Source of the DNA: Mucilaginibacter ginsenosidivorax
GTDB lineage: Bacteria > Bacteroidota > Bacteroidia > Sphingobacteriales > Sphingobacteriaceae
Assembly: GCF_007971525.1 (NCBI RefSeq)
Contig: NZ_CP042437.1
Span: 2,914,001 to 2,978,000, forward strand
Reading direction: 5' to 3'
Length of the DNA: 64,000 nt
The notes below the pieces were generated by a model. It was not told the origin of the DNA. It worked only from the letters and a program-made list of their open reading frames with translations, and made no database searches. Below are positions 15,367 through 24,873 of this stretch, piece by piece. The first letter of the stretch is position 1. Each line of letters starts with the position of its first letter. Position numbers and translations under genes: made by a program.

Positions 15367-18300
15367 TTAAAAACGTAATTTCAAATTCAGTGAAATGGTG
15401 CGTGTAGTTGGATAAGCACCTACCTGGTAGCCTTGTAAATTGCCGGATGTTAAACCTTCTTCAGGATCTGAGTAAGGTAAATTTTTATGTATTATCCACA
15501 GGTTTCTTCCAATAAGCTGGAAGGTAACTTCTTTAATCGGGCCAAGGGTTGATATCGTTTTTTGTGGAAGAGAGTAACCGATAAGGGCTTCTCTTAACTT
15601 TACATAACTCGCATCATACACAAAAGCTTTGTCGGGCAGGCGTGCATAACCAAAAGCACCATAGTTACTTGCACTTACACGTACAGTATTTGGCGCACCG
15701 CTTTCAGTTACACCTGGCCTGATAAAACCACCACCATTTGCAAGTGTATTACGTACGGGGTTTCCTAAATCGTTGGTATAAACTGTTTCAGGATACAAAC
15801 CGGTAGCTAAACCATAGTACATATCTGTTGAAAATACAGAGCCGCCTTTCCTGATATCTACCAGGAAACTAAGGTTAAAGCCTTTGTAAGTAAAGCTGTT
15901 GTTAATACCACCTATCCAATCAGGATTTGAGTTACCAATGTTTTCATTAGGGCCGCTTTGTAAATATTGTCCGTTAGCACCAACAATCTTTTGTCCGTTA
16001 GAGGCGTATTTATAATCAGTACCCCTTATCATGCCAAAAGGCTGGTTTAAGCTGGCGTTAATTGATACACCACCCTGGTAGCTATTCAACTCCAGGTTTT
16101 TAGACTCTTCGCCTGTACCATCTTTAAATAACTCGGTAACCTTACTTCTGTTTCTTGTAAAGTTCAAGGTCATTTTCCAGTTAAAATCCTGTGTGCGGAT
16201 AGGGGTGCCGTTTAATGATAACTCGATACCTTTATTTTTAACCGTACCGGCATTTAAATAGCTGAAAGAATAACCTGTAGCTGTTGATACGTTTACAGGC
16301 AATATTTCGTCAAAGGTTGATGTTGCGTAGTAGCTACCATCAAAACCTAAACGATTATTAAAGAACGACAACTCCAAACCAACCTCGGCACTTTTTGTAC
16401 GCTCTGGTTTTAAGTTAGGGTTATTTTTGGTTGTGTTAACAGCCGATTGCGGGCTTGCTCCAAATGGCGGAGTAATAGTGTAAGTATCATTAACGCTATA
16501 TACAGGGGCATCGGCACCTACCTGTGCGTAGTTGGCCCGTATTTTACCATATGATAACCAGGTATACTGTTTCAACAATTCAGAGAAAATGAAACCACCT
16601 GCTACCGAGGGATAGTAATAAGTATTATTGGCCTTTGGCAGGGTTGAAGATTTATCTCTCCGGATAGTTCCGTCTAACGTTAGTAAATTGTTATAAGTAA
16701 GCGTTGCCCCGGCAAAAATACCATCAACCTCTCTTAGGCCTTTGTACTCTATAGGTGCGTTAGGCGTATTTAAAGAGTTTGAAAGCGAGTATACACTTGG
16801 AACAATTAAACCACCATTAGTAACTGAATATACACTTTGAGTGTTTTCTTTCCTCACGTTTGTTCCTAACAAAGCTTTCAGGTTGAAAGATTTTGACAGG
16901 TTTTTATCAACGTTTGCCAACAGGTCATAGTTAGTTTCAGAAAAGCTCTTATTGTTTCGTGAATAATATGGCACGCCAACGCTGCTCACGTTCTTGCGTT
17001 CCTCATCTAATTCTGTATAAGAATCTAACGAAGTTCTTCCTGTAATAGTTAACCAGCTAACAGGTTTGTAAGTAGCGTTAACGTTACCAATATACCGGTT
17101 ACGTGTATCACTTTCAAAGTTCTGGTAGCGTACATAATATGGGTTATCCCAAAATATCGGGGTTAAATTACCTGCTAAAGGATCGGCATAGTTCCAGGTA
17201 ATGTTTTTACCTGTCCTGTCATAAGCAGCCTTCAAAGCCTTAACATCATTATTTACTTCCCACCACTGCCTGAAGTTGGTCATAACGTTTCTGGCACTTG
17301 CACCATCATAACCTGTTCCGGGGCGGCCAACACCATTAATATTGTAGTAATTAACACTACCACCTACAGATAATTTAGAGGTGATGTTATAAGTTCCACC
17401 TAAATCAACTATATTTTTTTTGATGCTGCTGTTAGGAATAATACCATTTTCATCATTACGGGTAAATCCTAATTTAAATGATCCGCCATCGGTTCCGTTG
17501 GTAATCATGATGCTTTGGTTATTTGAAACCGGTTTTACAAAAAACGAAGTAGGATCGTTTGTTGCAGCAACCCAGGGAGTAGCTTTGCCGAAATTCGGAG
17601 ATGTTTTATCAAAAGCATCCCATTGGTAAACCTTCAGGTTTGGATCAAATTTAGCACCGTATGATGCATCCTCTGTTGTTGGCGTAACTAAATCATTTTT
17701 GCCGTCTCCGTTTACATCTCCGTAAAAGAAATATCCGGTTGGGTCATTGTAGTAATTACCGTAACCTGCGCCATAGCTATGTTGATATTTTGCAAAAGTA
17801 GATTTATCTACTTCGCCAACGCTAACACTGCTGTTGATTGTAATACCAACACCTTTTTTTGCTTTTTTACTGGTGATTAAGATAACGCCGTTACTACCAC
17901 GTGAACCATAAAGCGCACTGGCTGCAGCACCCTTTAACACCGTAACCGACTCAATATCGTCAGGGTTAATATCTGATGAAGGGCTTCCGTAATCGTAACC
18001 GCCACCGCCAGATTGCTGGGTAGAGCTGTTATTATTGCTGTTATTTACCGGAACGCCATCAATAACAAACAACGCCTGGTTGTTTCCTGTTATTGATTTT
18101 ACACCCCTCAATACAACGTTGGTAGACGAACCCAGGGCATTATTTTGGCGGATCTCTAAACCAGCAACTTTACCCGATAAGCCATTAATAAAGCTTGAAG
18201 ACCGTGTTTTGTTAACCTCATCGCCCGACACTTGTTGTGCGGCATAAGATTGCTGGTTGCGGGTCCTGGAAATACCCAATGCACCGGTTACAACAACTTC

Positions 18301-18606
18301 GCCAAGTTGCTGGCTCGAGGCTATCAATACCACATCCATTCTATTACCGTTTACAGGCAAAGATTGGGTGATGTAACCAATAAAGCTAAATGATAATGTT
18401 GCATTGTCGGGCACGGATAAGGAGTATTTACCGCTTACATCGGTTTGAGTACCGGTTGTTGTGCCCTTAATGCTTACTGATACCCCCGGCACCGGTAAGC
18501 CATCTTCCTTGGCCGTAACCCTTCCGGTTACGGTATGGTTTTGCGCATATAGCTGTGTTGCAGCAAGTAAAAAGATGCACAAAGTCGTAAGTAGACTTTT
18601 TTTCAT
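15367..18606 (-). CDS. SusC/RagA-family TonB-linked outer-membrane transporter
   Basis: The 1079-residue protein has a signal peptide (MKKSLLTTLCIFLLAATQLYA), a carboxypeptidase-regulatory-like domain (VTGRVTAKEDGLPVPGVSVS), the SusC signature near the plug (NNSSTQQSGGGGYDYGSPSS region followed by SVTVLKGAAASALYGSRGSN), and a barrel ending in RTISLNLKLRF. SusC proteins import oligosaccharides with TonB energy, with the SusD partner as lid. It stands 11 bases before SusD on the same strand. The 597-base upstream gap, with a hairpin at 18829-18861, probably holds the promoter and control sites. Confidence 0.95.
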   Translation of the reverse strand: MKKSLLTTLCIFLLAATQLYAQNHTVTGRVTAKEDGLPVPGVSVSIKGTTTGTQTDVSGKYSLSVPDNATLSFSFIGYITQSLPVNGNRMDVVLIASSQQLGEVVVTGALGISRTRNQQSYAAQQVSGDEVNKTRSSSFINGLSGKVAGLEIRQNNALGSSTNVVLRGVKSITGNNQALFVIDGVPVNNSNNNSSTQQSGGGGYDYGSPSSDINPDDIESVTVLKGAAASALYGSRGSNGVILITSKKAKKGVGITINSSVSVGEVDKSTFAKYQHSYGAGYGNYYNDPTGYFFYGDVNGDGKNDLVTPTTEDASYGAKFDPNLKVYQWDAFDKTSPNFGKATPWVAATNDPTSFFVKPVSNNQSIMITNGTDGGSFKLGFTRNDENGIIPNSSIKKNIVDLGGTYNITSKLSVGGSVNYYNINGVGRPGTGYDGASARNVMTNFRQWWEVNNDVKALKAAYDRTGKNITWNYADPLAGNLTPIFWDNPYYVRYQNFESDTRNRYIGNVNATYKPVSWLTITGRTSLDSYTELDEERKNVSSVGVPYYSRNNKSFSETNYDLLANVDKNLSKSFNLKALLGTNVRKENTQSVYSVTNGGLIVPSVYSLSNSLNTPNAPIEYKGLREVDGIFAGATLTYNNLLTLDGTIRRDKSSTLPKANNTYYYPSVAGGFIFSELLKQYTWLSYGKIRANYAQVGADAPVYSVNDTYTITPPFGASPQSAVNTTKNNPNLKPERTKSAEVGLELSFFNNRLGFDGSYYATSTFDEILPVNVSTATGYSFSYLNAGTVKNKGIELSLNGTPIRTQDFNWKMTLNFTRNRSKVTELFKDGTGEESKNLELNSYQGGVSINASLNQPFGMIRGTDYKYASNGQKIVGANGQYLQSGPNENIGNSNPDWIGGINNSFTYKGFNLSFLVDIRKGGSVFSTDMYYGLATGLYPETVYTNDLGNPVRNTLANGGGFIRPGVTESGAPNTVRVSASNYGAFGYARLPDKAFVYDASYVKLREALIGYSLPQKTISTLGPIKEVTFQLIGRNLWIIHKNLPYSDPEEGLTSGNLQGYQVGAYPTTRTISLNLKLRF

Positions 18607-18828
18607 GAATAATGTGTTAGTTAATAGTTAAAAACTTTGAGAGGCTAAATCTATATAACATTTATATTATAATCAAATTAATAATTGTAAAATTTCCTTT
18701 ACCTACATATTATTACGCCTAAAGAATATTTTTATAAAAAGTTATAAAACATTTTGTTTCTTTGTGCGTTCTTTTCCTATTACTAATTCATTTTAGTTAA
18801 TAATAAGACAGTTAATAAAGTTAATTAG

Positions 18829-18861
18829 AACAGGGAAAATGCGCGAGGCATTTTCCCTGTT
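18829..18861. terminator. Perfect 14-bp hairpin upstream of SusC, terminator-like
   Basis: AACAGGGAAAATGC and GCATTTTCCCTGTT enclose the loop GCGAG. The following T run is poor on either strand, so it could be a weak terminator, a leader RNA structure or a binding site. Confidence 0.5.
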
Positions 18862-19148
18862 TGCTTTTATTACCTATTCCACAAAACAAATCAAAAAGCG
18901 AGCTTCATTCTTTAAAAAAGATAAGACATACCATAGTCACCCAAAGCCTTGTTTTGAGGCAAACATTTTAAAGCATCAAAAGATAATTTTGCAATGATGC
19001 CACCAAACCCACAAAAAAGCCGGAAAAAGCCAAGCAGGTGGCTTTATTAACAATATTTATTATTGCAAATAATTCATATTAAATACCATTTTCTTTAAAG
19101 TAAACAAAATGTTACAATTCATTAACTCACTGAAAAATAAAAGGTTAA

Positions 19149-19183
19149 TAAAAAAGGGCTCGTGAAAACACAAGCCCTTTTTA
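19149..19183 (-). terminator. Terminator of the GH92 gene
   Basis: AAAAAGGGCTcGTG and CACaAGCCCTTTTT form a 14-bp stem with one mismatch and an AAAA loop, with a T run on the minus strand, about 20 bases after the GH92 stop. Confidence 0.8.
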
Positions 19184-19203
19184 AACCTATACAATATTGG
19201 GAG

Positions 19204-21486
19204 TTATTTTTCGTTGCTCATCGAAAAAGGCACGTCGGCGTCTTTTGTGCCACGCTCTTTATTGGGGGTGGCAATCATATCAAAATTCAATTCGGCACCG
19301 CTTAAAAGGCCTTTATGGCTCACCCAGTTGTTGGTGTAGGGCTTGCCATCAATAGTCAGGCTGTTTACATATTTGTTGGCAGCACTGTTGTTGGGCGCGG
19401 TAATGGTAACCGTTTTACCATTCTCTAAATTAATGGTTACCTTTTTAAACAAGGGCGCTCCTAACACGTATTGATCGCTGGCCGGCGTTACAGGGTAAAA
19501 ACCCATGGCCGAGAAAATATACCAGGCCGATGTTTGCCCGTTGTCTTCATCGCCGCAATAACCATCGGGGGTAGCTTTGTACAGTTTATTCATGGTTTCG
19601 CGGGCCCAGTATTGGGTTTTCCATGGCTGGCCGGCGTGGTTGTACAGGTAAATCATGTGTTGTATGGGCTGGTTGCCATGCGCGTACTGCCCCATGTTGG
19701 CTATCTGCATCTCGCGGATCTCGTGAATAACGCCACCATAATAGCTATCGTCAAACGTGGGCGGCATGCTGAATACTGAATCGAGTTTGGCTGCAAATTG
19801 TTGTTTGCCACCCATCAGGTTTATCAGGCCCTGTATGTCATGAAAAACGCCCCAGCTATAGTGCCAGCTGTTGCCTTCGGTAAAGGCGTCGCCCCATTTA
19901 AACGGATTGAATGGCGTTTCAAAAGTGCCATCCTGGTTTTTACCGCGCATCAGTTTAGTTTGCGGATCAAAAATGTTACGGTAATTCTGGCTGCGTTTTT
20001 TATAAATCTCAATTTCTGATTTTGGTTTGCCTAAAGCTTTCCCTAATTGGTAAATGGCAAAATCATCATAAGCATACTCTAAGGTACGGGCGGCATTCTC
20101 ATTTATTTTAACGTTGTAGGGCACATAGCCAAGGGTATTGTAATATTGCACTCCCCTACGGCCGGTTGCATTTGGCCCCTCGTTGTTAGCGCCGTGTTTA
20201 AGTGCCTGGTACAATGTTTCAATATCATAACCGCGCATACCCTTCAGGTAAGCTTCGGCTACTACCGAGGCCGAGTTATTACCAATCATACAATCGGCAT
20301 AGCCCGGGCTCGACCATTCGGGCAGCCAGCCGCCTTCTTTATAATCATTTATCAGGCCTTCCTGCATCTCTTTATTGATAGACGGGTAAACCAGGTTCAG
20401 GAACGGGTACAAGGCCCTGAATGTATCCCAAAAGCCTGTACCGGCAAATAAATAACCGGACATCACCTTACCATTGAAAGGGCTGTAGTGAATTTTCTCG
20501 CCTTTGGCATCTATCTCGTACATCTTGTTAGGGAAGAAAAGCATCCGGTACAAGCTGCTGTAAAATGTTTTGGTTTGCTCTACAGTGCCGCCCTCTACAT
20601 TCAGCCTGCTCAGGGTTTTATTCCAGGTGTCTTTGGCTTTCTGGCAGGTAACTTCAAATTTATCATCGGCCAGTTCGCGCTTTAAATTAAGCTCGGCCTG
20701 TTCAATACTTACAAATGACGAGGCTACTTTTAAATGTACCTGCTCGCCGTTGGTGGTTTTCAGGGTAATCACCGCGCCCGCGTGGTCGCCAGTGTATTCC
20801 AGCTGGCCGTCGTCCTTTTTCCAATCGTGCCATGCCGATGCCAGCGCGAAAGGTTTATCTACATAAATAACAAAGTAGTTTTTGAAGTTGGCCGGTACAG
20901 CGCCGCTGTTTTTGGTGCTGTAACCTACAATCTTTTGCTCACCGGGAATAATTTTTATGTATGATCCTTTGTCAAAAGCATCAATTACAATATGCGAGCT
21001 ATCGCTTTTGGGGAAGGTAAAGCGGAAGCTTGCGGCACGTTCGGTTGGTGTAATTTCGGTGGTTACATCATAATCGGCCAGGTAAACGCTGTAGTAGTAG
21101 GGTTTAACAATTTCGGCCTTGTGCGAAAACCAGCTGGCCCGCTCTTTCTCGTTCAGCTTTAGCTTGCCGGTTTCCGGGAAAATGGAAAACATACCATAAT
21201 CGTTCATCCATGGTGATGGCTGGTGGGTTTGCTTAAAACCGAGGATCTTATCGGCATCATAAGTGTATTGCCACCCATCGCCCATTCTACCGGTTTGCGG
21301 TGTCCAGAAGTTCATGCCCCATGGCAGGGCAATGGCCGGGTATGTATTTCCGTTTGATAAGGACGGTTTGGATGCTGTACCCATCAGCGGGTTAATCAAT
21401 TCAACAGGGTCTGTTACCCTGGCGCTTTGCTGGGCAATTGTAGCTGCCGGTAAACAGGCCAGTGCCAGTAAAAGTAGTTTTTTCAT
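19204..21486 (-). CDS. GH92 family alpha-mannosidase, exported
   Basis: The 760-residue protein, from the ATG at 21484-21486, starts with a clean signal peptide (MKKLLLLALACLPAATIAQ). A longer frame to 21522 adds 12 unlikely residues. GH92 motifs are present: VNPLMGT-like ELINPLMGT, FKQTHQPSPWMNDYG, LFAGTGFWDTFRALYPF, KHGANNEGPNATG, GNSWHYSWGVFHD and the catalytic GYCGDEDNGQTSAWYIFSAM. GH92 enzymes are calcium-dependent exo-alpha-mannosidases that release mannose with inversion. With SusCD next to it this fits a locus for mannan or N-glycan use. It probably acts in the periplasm or at the surface; there is no lipobox. Confidence 0.93.
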   Translation of the reverse strand: MKKLLLLALACLPAATIAQQSARVTDPVELINPLMGTASKPSLSNGNTYPAIALPWGMNFWTPQTGRMGDGWQYTYDADKILGFKQTHQPSPWMNDYGMFSIFPETGKLKLNEKERASWFSHKAEIVKPYYYSVYLADYDVTTEITPTERAASFRFTFPKSDSSHIVIDAFDKGSYIKIIPGEQKIVGYSTKNSGAVPANFKNYFVIYVDKPFALASAWHDWKKDDGQLEYTGDHAGAVITLKTTNGEQVHLKVASSFVSIEQAELNLKRELADDKFEVTCQKAKDTWNKTLSRLNVEGGTVEQTKTFYSSLYRMLFFPNKMYEIDAKGEKIHYSPFNGKVMSGYLFAGTGFWDTFRALYPFLNLVYPSINKEMQEGLINDYKEGGWLPEWSSPGYADCMIGNNSASVVAEAYLKGMRGYDIETLYQALKHGANNEGPNATGRRGVQYYNTLGYVPYNVKINENAARTLEYAYDDFAIYQLGKALGKPKSEIEIYKKRSQNYRNIFDPQTKLMRGKNQDGTFETPFNPFKWGDAFTEGNSWHYSWGVFHDIQGLINLMGGKQQFAAKLDSVFSMPPTFDDSYYGGVIHEIREMQIANMGQYAHGNQPIQHMIYLYNHAGQPWKTQYWARETMNKLYKATPDGYCGDEDNGQTSAWYIFSAMGFYPVTPASDQYVLGAPLFKKVTINLENGKTVTITAPNNSAANKYVNSLTIDGKPYTNNWVSHKGLLSGAELNFDMIATPNKERGTKDADVPFSMSNEK

Positions 21487-21653
21487 TAATCGGAGTTTGT
21501 TTTTTAAGAGCGATGAAAGCAACAGTGGCTATTATAAAAGCTGCTGTTGATATCGTCGGATGTATTTGTTTTGTTATTTGTTTTAAAAGTCTTTTTAAAA
21601 ATGATTAAATAAAAATGTCATTGCTTTATACACGCCATCACTTATTTGAATAT

Positions 21654-21898
21654 ATAAACATCCGATTGAACGTTGGCTACGACTCACCCGGCCGACGCTG
21701 CGCTGGGCCACCCTCTCTTCACCTGCGATGGAAAGAGGGTTTAACATTACAGTATCCTTATAATCAATAAATTAAAAAATATAAATTTCTAAAACCCTCT
21801 TTGCGGCTTTAGCCGGAGAGAGGGTGGTCGGGCGTAGCCTCGACCGGGTGAGTCGTAGCCGCCATGCGATATACCACATCTCCCCGCCTCTGCGTTTC
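21654..21898. repeat. Dispersed palindromic element, copy A (about 245 bp)
   Basis: The inner palindrome 21675-21860 opens GGCTACGACTCACCCGGCCG and closes ACCGGGTGAGTCGTAGCC. A second inner pair, ACCCTCTCTTC and GGAGAGAGGGT, surrounds an A/T-rich centre. Non-palindromic flanks (ATAAACAT on the left, CCTCTGCGTT on the right) are shared with copy B at 24535-24775, so both copies have the same orientation. No coding capacity; MITE-like. Confidence 0.85.
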
Positions 21899-21990
21899 AC
21901 CTGACCTTGTGCCACTCAATAATCGTCTATTGTTTTTAGACAGCTTTTAATAATTTCTTTCCGGTGCGAATATGGCAATCTGCCATAAGT

Positions 21991-22028
21991 AAAAAAACTC
22001 CCGCGCATGAAAATTCACGCACGGAAGT
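21991..22028 (-). terminator. Terminator of the hydrolase-like gene
   Basis: On the minus strand ACTTCCGTGCGTGA pairs with TCATGCGCGGGAGT (14 bp including G-U pairs) around a 4-nt loop and runs into TTTTTTT. It lies 32 bases after the stop of the 725-residue gene. Confidence 0.8.
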
Positions 22029-22059
22029 ATTAATCAACTTTCTCTCAAAAAGTATTTTT

Positions 22060-24237
22060 TCACCATTTCAACTCAACCTTTATACCATCGGGACTATTGG
22101 CGAAACCCAGGTATAAGGTTTTTGACGGGGTATCCCATGATGTTTTAACATCAGTAATATTTTGTCCTTTACTATCGGTTATAACAATTTGCTTTGGCTG
22201 GCCCGGCAATAAAACCCGCGCGCTGTTAAGCGTTTTTACAGGGCTTTTGGCTATAAAAGAATAGCTGCCGGCTGCAACTTTTTCATTATAGATCCTTGAA
22301 GCCGAAGCTAATACCTGGGGTATGTTTTTATTGGCTACCCGTGCAACATTGTATAACAAGGCCTGCTCGCCGGGATTGATCACCTTTTCGGCCAAAATCG
22401 GTAACTGCGGATCGAACAGATCAATTACCGGGCCTTTTACGGTATAAGGTTTACTGTCGGCATTTTCATCCATTACGGCTACAATATCGTAAGGCCCACG
22501 GGCCAGGTACAGGCTATTTTTAAAGGTTAAAGCGCCGGCATGGGCATCTTTTTCATAGGCTTGTTTAACGGTGCCGATATAGTTACCATCGTTAGCTGCC
22601 TGCAGCACATATTCTTTAGGGTTTTGCCTCAACACATATACCGCGCCTTTGCCAACGTTAAACTTTTGGCTGTCGGCAGTTGGGTTTACACCAAGTAGTT
22701 TAAATAAGTGCTGCGACGGCGCTTTGAAGTTATTGCCCTTAGTATCCCACCATTCCATTACAGATTGATAAGGGTCATCATCGCGCCCGCAATAAATGAG
22801 CACGCCGCCTTGCTTTACCCAGGCTGCTAATTGCTGATGAATTTGTGCCGATACGGGCTTCATATTAGCATAGCTCATCACCAGTACTTTGATATTTTTG
22901 AGCGATGCCGCATAGCCCAGGTTTTCCATATGCACGGTTTGTACCGGCACGCCATGTTTTAGCAGGGGCAACGTTTGGCCGTAAAAGTTGGAGAACTGCG
23001 GATCCTCGAACCCGTTATGTGTAGGGAAGCGTTGAAACATCAGTGTATTACTCATCAGCACGCCAATGCCGTTTACACCGGTCACCTTATTGGCTGATGG
23101 AGGCATACTATTGAGGGCGTTAACCATCACCTGCATTTGAGTTGAGTAGTACTGAGGGATCAGGATCTTTTCGTTACTATTGGCAACCTTGTAGGGATGG
23201 GTATAAATGCGCTCGGGCCAGGGCATCACCTCGTAATCAGATACGGTTGGGTACAATAGTTTTGCGGTGAAGGTAGCCTGGTAATTTCGCTTGTAATCGC
23301 TCCAGTCTTTTTGCCTGTCTTCAATTGGGTCGGTTAAAAAAAACATTTTGCGGCCCGTCGGCGCGGTCATGGATACCATCGACCCATATTCCAGATAGGC
23401 GTTTTCAAATACGCGTTCTTTTTGCAGGCCGTTAAAATAAGTCGGCTCGCGCGAGGTGCCCGTCCACACCTGGGCTATATACCCATCAATACCGGGCAAC
23501 GAAGCCAGGCTTGCCTCGGGACTAACAATTTGCCACGATGAATAATTAACCAGCGAATGCGTGGCGATAAACACTTTTATATTTAAGCCCTTGCTTTTGC
23601 CATAGGCTTTAGCGTAAGATGATACTTTTTCAATAGCATCATAATACAGGTGATACTTTAATTTGCTGGATAAGTAAGTATTCTCGGCCGATGCATCCTG
23701 TGGCTTCCAGGGGAAACCGTAATAGCTTTGCCATTGGGCTTTAAAACCCGCGCTATAGCCAGCACGCGCCCAAAATTCAGGTTCTTCTAAAAATATATTG
23801 GTGATGCCAACATCAATTACCCTTTTGATAACCGCTGTTTTCATATACTCGATAAACGAGGCATCGGGCACTACATACGGCATATCCCTACCATGAAAAA
23901 TGGTATCGCCCTTTTGGGTAACCTGCCCAACGCCCAGGTGGTTTTTACCATCCCATTTACCCAGGAAATAATCTTTGTAATCGCCCCAGGCTATGCCGGT
24001 CATGAAGTTGGTTTGATAGCCGTGATCGCGCCAGGTTTGTACGCGCTGTTCAAAGGTCATGCCGGGATGGTCGTTGGTTCCGTAAACAATAGCAATGTCG
24101 CTGCGGACGTCAATCTCGGGCATCCAGGGGCTGGCGGTTTGGAAAGCGGTTTTCTCTTTTAACGGTGCCGGTGCCTGCTGGGCAAAAACGGCAGACGCCA
24201 GCATAGTTAAACAACAAGAAACAAAAATGTTTTTCAT
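22060..24237 (-). CDS. Exported hydrolase-like protein, TIM-barrel plus amidotransferase-like layout, family unassigned
   Basis: The 725-residue protein has a signal peptide (MKNIFVSCCLTMLASAVFAQ). The first half looks like a glycosidase barrel, with ITNIFLEEPEFWARAGYS near 145-162 (Glu-Glu-Pro-Glu, recalling catalytic acids), VFIATHSLVNYSSW, and WPERIYTHPY. The middle (IKVLVMSYANMKPVSAQ, AAWVKQGGVLIYCGRDDD) resembles the Rossmann-like domain that follows the barrel in GH42-type enzymes, and the C-terminus is beta-rich. I cannot assign a known GH family. It lies between GH92 and the membrane regulator on one strand, and palindromic elements flank it on both sides. A role in trimming the imported glycan is inference. 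Confidence 0.6.
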   Translation of the reverse strand: MKNIFVSCCLTMLASAVFAQQAPAPLKEKTAFQTASPWMPEIDVRSDIAIVYGTNDHPGMTFEQRVQTWRDHGYQTNFMTGIAWGDYKDYFLGKWDGKNHLGVGQVTQKGDTIFHGRDMPYVVPDASFIEYMKTAVIKRVIDVGITNIFLEEPEFWARAGYSAGFKAQWQSYYGFPWKPQDASAENTYLSSKLKYHLYYDAIEKVSSYAKAYGKSKGLNIKVFIATHSLVNYSSWQIVSPEASLASLPGIDGYIAQVWTGTSREPTYFNGLQKERVFENAYLEYGSMVSMTAPTGRKMFFLTDPIEDRQKDWSDYKRNYQATFTAKLLYPTVSDYEVMPWPERIYTHPYKVANSNEKILIPQYYSTQMQVMVNALNSMPPSANKVTGVNGIGVLMSNTLMFQRFPTHNGFEDPQFSNFYGQTLPLLKHGVPVQTVHMENLGYAASLKNIKVLVMSYANMKPVSAQIHQQLAAWVKQGGVLIYCGRDDDPYQSVMEWWDTKGNNFKAPSQHLFKLLGVNPTADSQKFNVGKGAVYVLRQNPKEYVLQAANDGNYIGTVKQAYEKDAHAGALTFKNSLYLARGPYDIVAVMDENADSKPYTVKGPVIDLFDPQLPILAEKVINPGEQALLYNVARVANKNIPQVLASASRIYNEKVAAGSYSFIAKSPVKTLNSARVLLPGQPKQIVITDSKGQNITDVKTSWDTPSKTLYLGFANSPDGIKVELKW

Positions 24238-24534
24238 AGATAGGTGCAGGGCGGTAGATGCTGCTTAATACCACACAATGATAGCATAGGTGGTATTAAA
24301 ACAAGGGTTAATAAATGGGTTAACCCGGTTTAAATTTCATTAACCCATTAAAATTAATCGCTTTATTAACCGTGAAATGGCGGGAAGGCTTAAGTCGAAA
24401 GTCTTGAGTTCTAAGTCAAAAAAAATGAAAACTTACGGCGACCCTTAAATTTGACATGATAAAATGTTATCGTGGATAGCTATCAAATTACCTTGTTGCT
24501 TTTTTAGATATTTATCAGGATTTGGCCCTGCATT
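24238..24534. other. Intergenic stretch upstream of the hydrolase-like gene
   Basis: No gene is seen. It contains a degenerate AGTCTTGAGTTCTAAGTC repeat (about 24400-24418) related to those at 4575 and 5960, and A/T-rich sequence that may hold the promoter. Confidence 0.5.
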
Positions 24535-24775
24535 ATAAACATTCAATTTGAACGCCGGCTACGACTCACCCGGTCGACGCTGCGCTGGGCCACCCTCTCT
24601 TCACCTACGGTGGAAAGAGGGTTAATTTACAAAGCATTAACAATCAATAACTTACTAAATATAAACCTCTATAACCCTCTTTGCGGCGTAGCCGGAGAGA
24701 GGGTCGGCCAGCGCAGCGTAGCCGGGGTGAGTCGTCGCCACCATCCGATATACGACATTCCACACCTCTGCGTTC
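24535..24775. repeat. Dispersed palindromic element, copy B (about 240 bp)
   Basis: This is a second copy of the element at 21654-21898, in the same orientation. The inner palindrome 24557-24739 opens GGCTACGACTCACCCGGTCG and closes GGGGTGAGTCGTCGCC, with the same inner CCCTCTCT/GGAGAGAGGG pair and flanks. The centre has diverged from copy A more than the arms. Confidence 0.85.
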
Positions 24776-24873
24776 AGCCTGGCTTTAACAATCAATAATG
24801 GCCATTTTCTAATCGCTTTTTAACAGCCTCCTACGGGACTTTTAACCTAACACTTCCCGACTTTAGCCGCCCC

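Larger units (their letters stand above)
18607..19203. other. Intergenic region upstream of SusC
   Basis: About 600 A/T-rich bases without a gene. It holds a perfect hairpin at 18829-18861 and the terminator of the GH92 gene at 19149-19183. A long leader for the SusC transcript is likely. No full promoter consensus was found. Confidence 0.6.

Noticed and set aside
19471..20964. Series of plus-strand open frames across the GH92 gene
   Set aside because: They are antisense shadows of a strongly supported mannosidase gene, with no domain content.
24535..24775. Insertion sequence
   Set aside because: The element has no open frame for a transposase; it is recorded as a MITE-like palindromic repeat instead.
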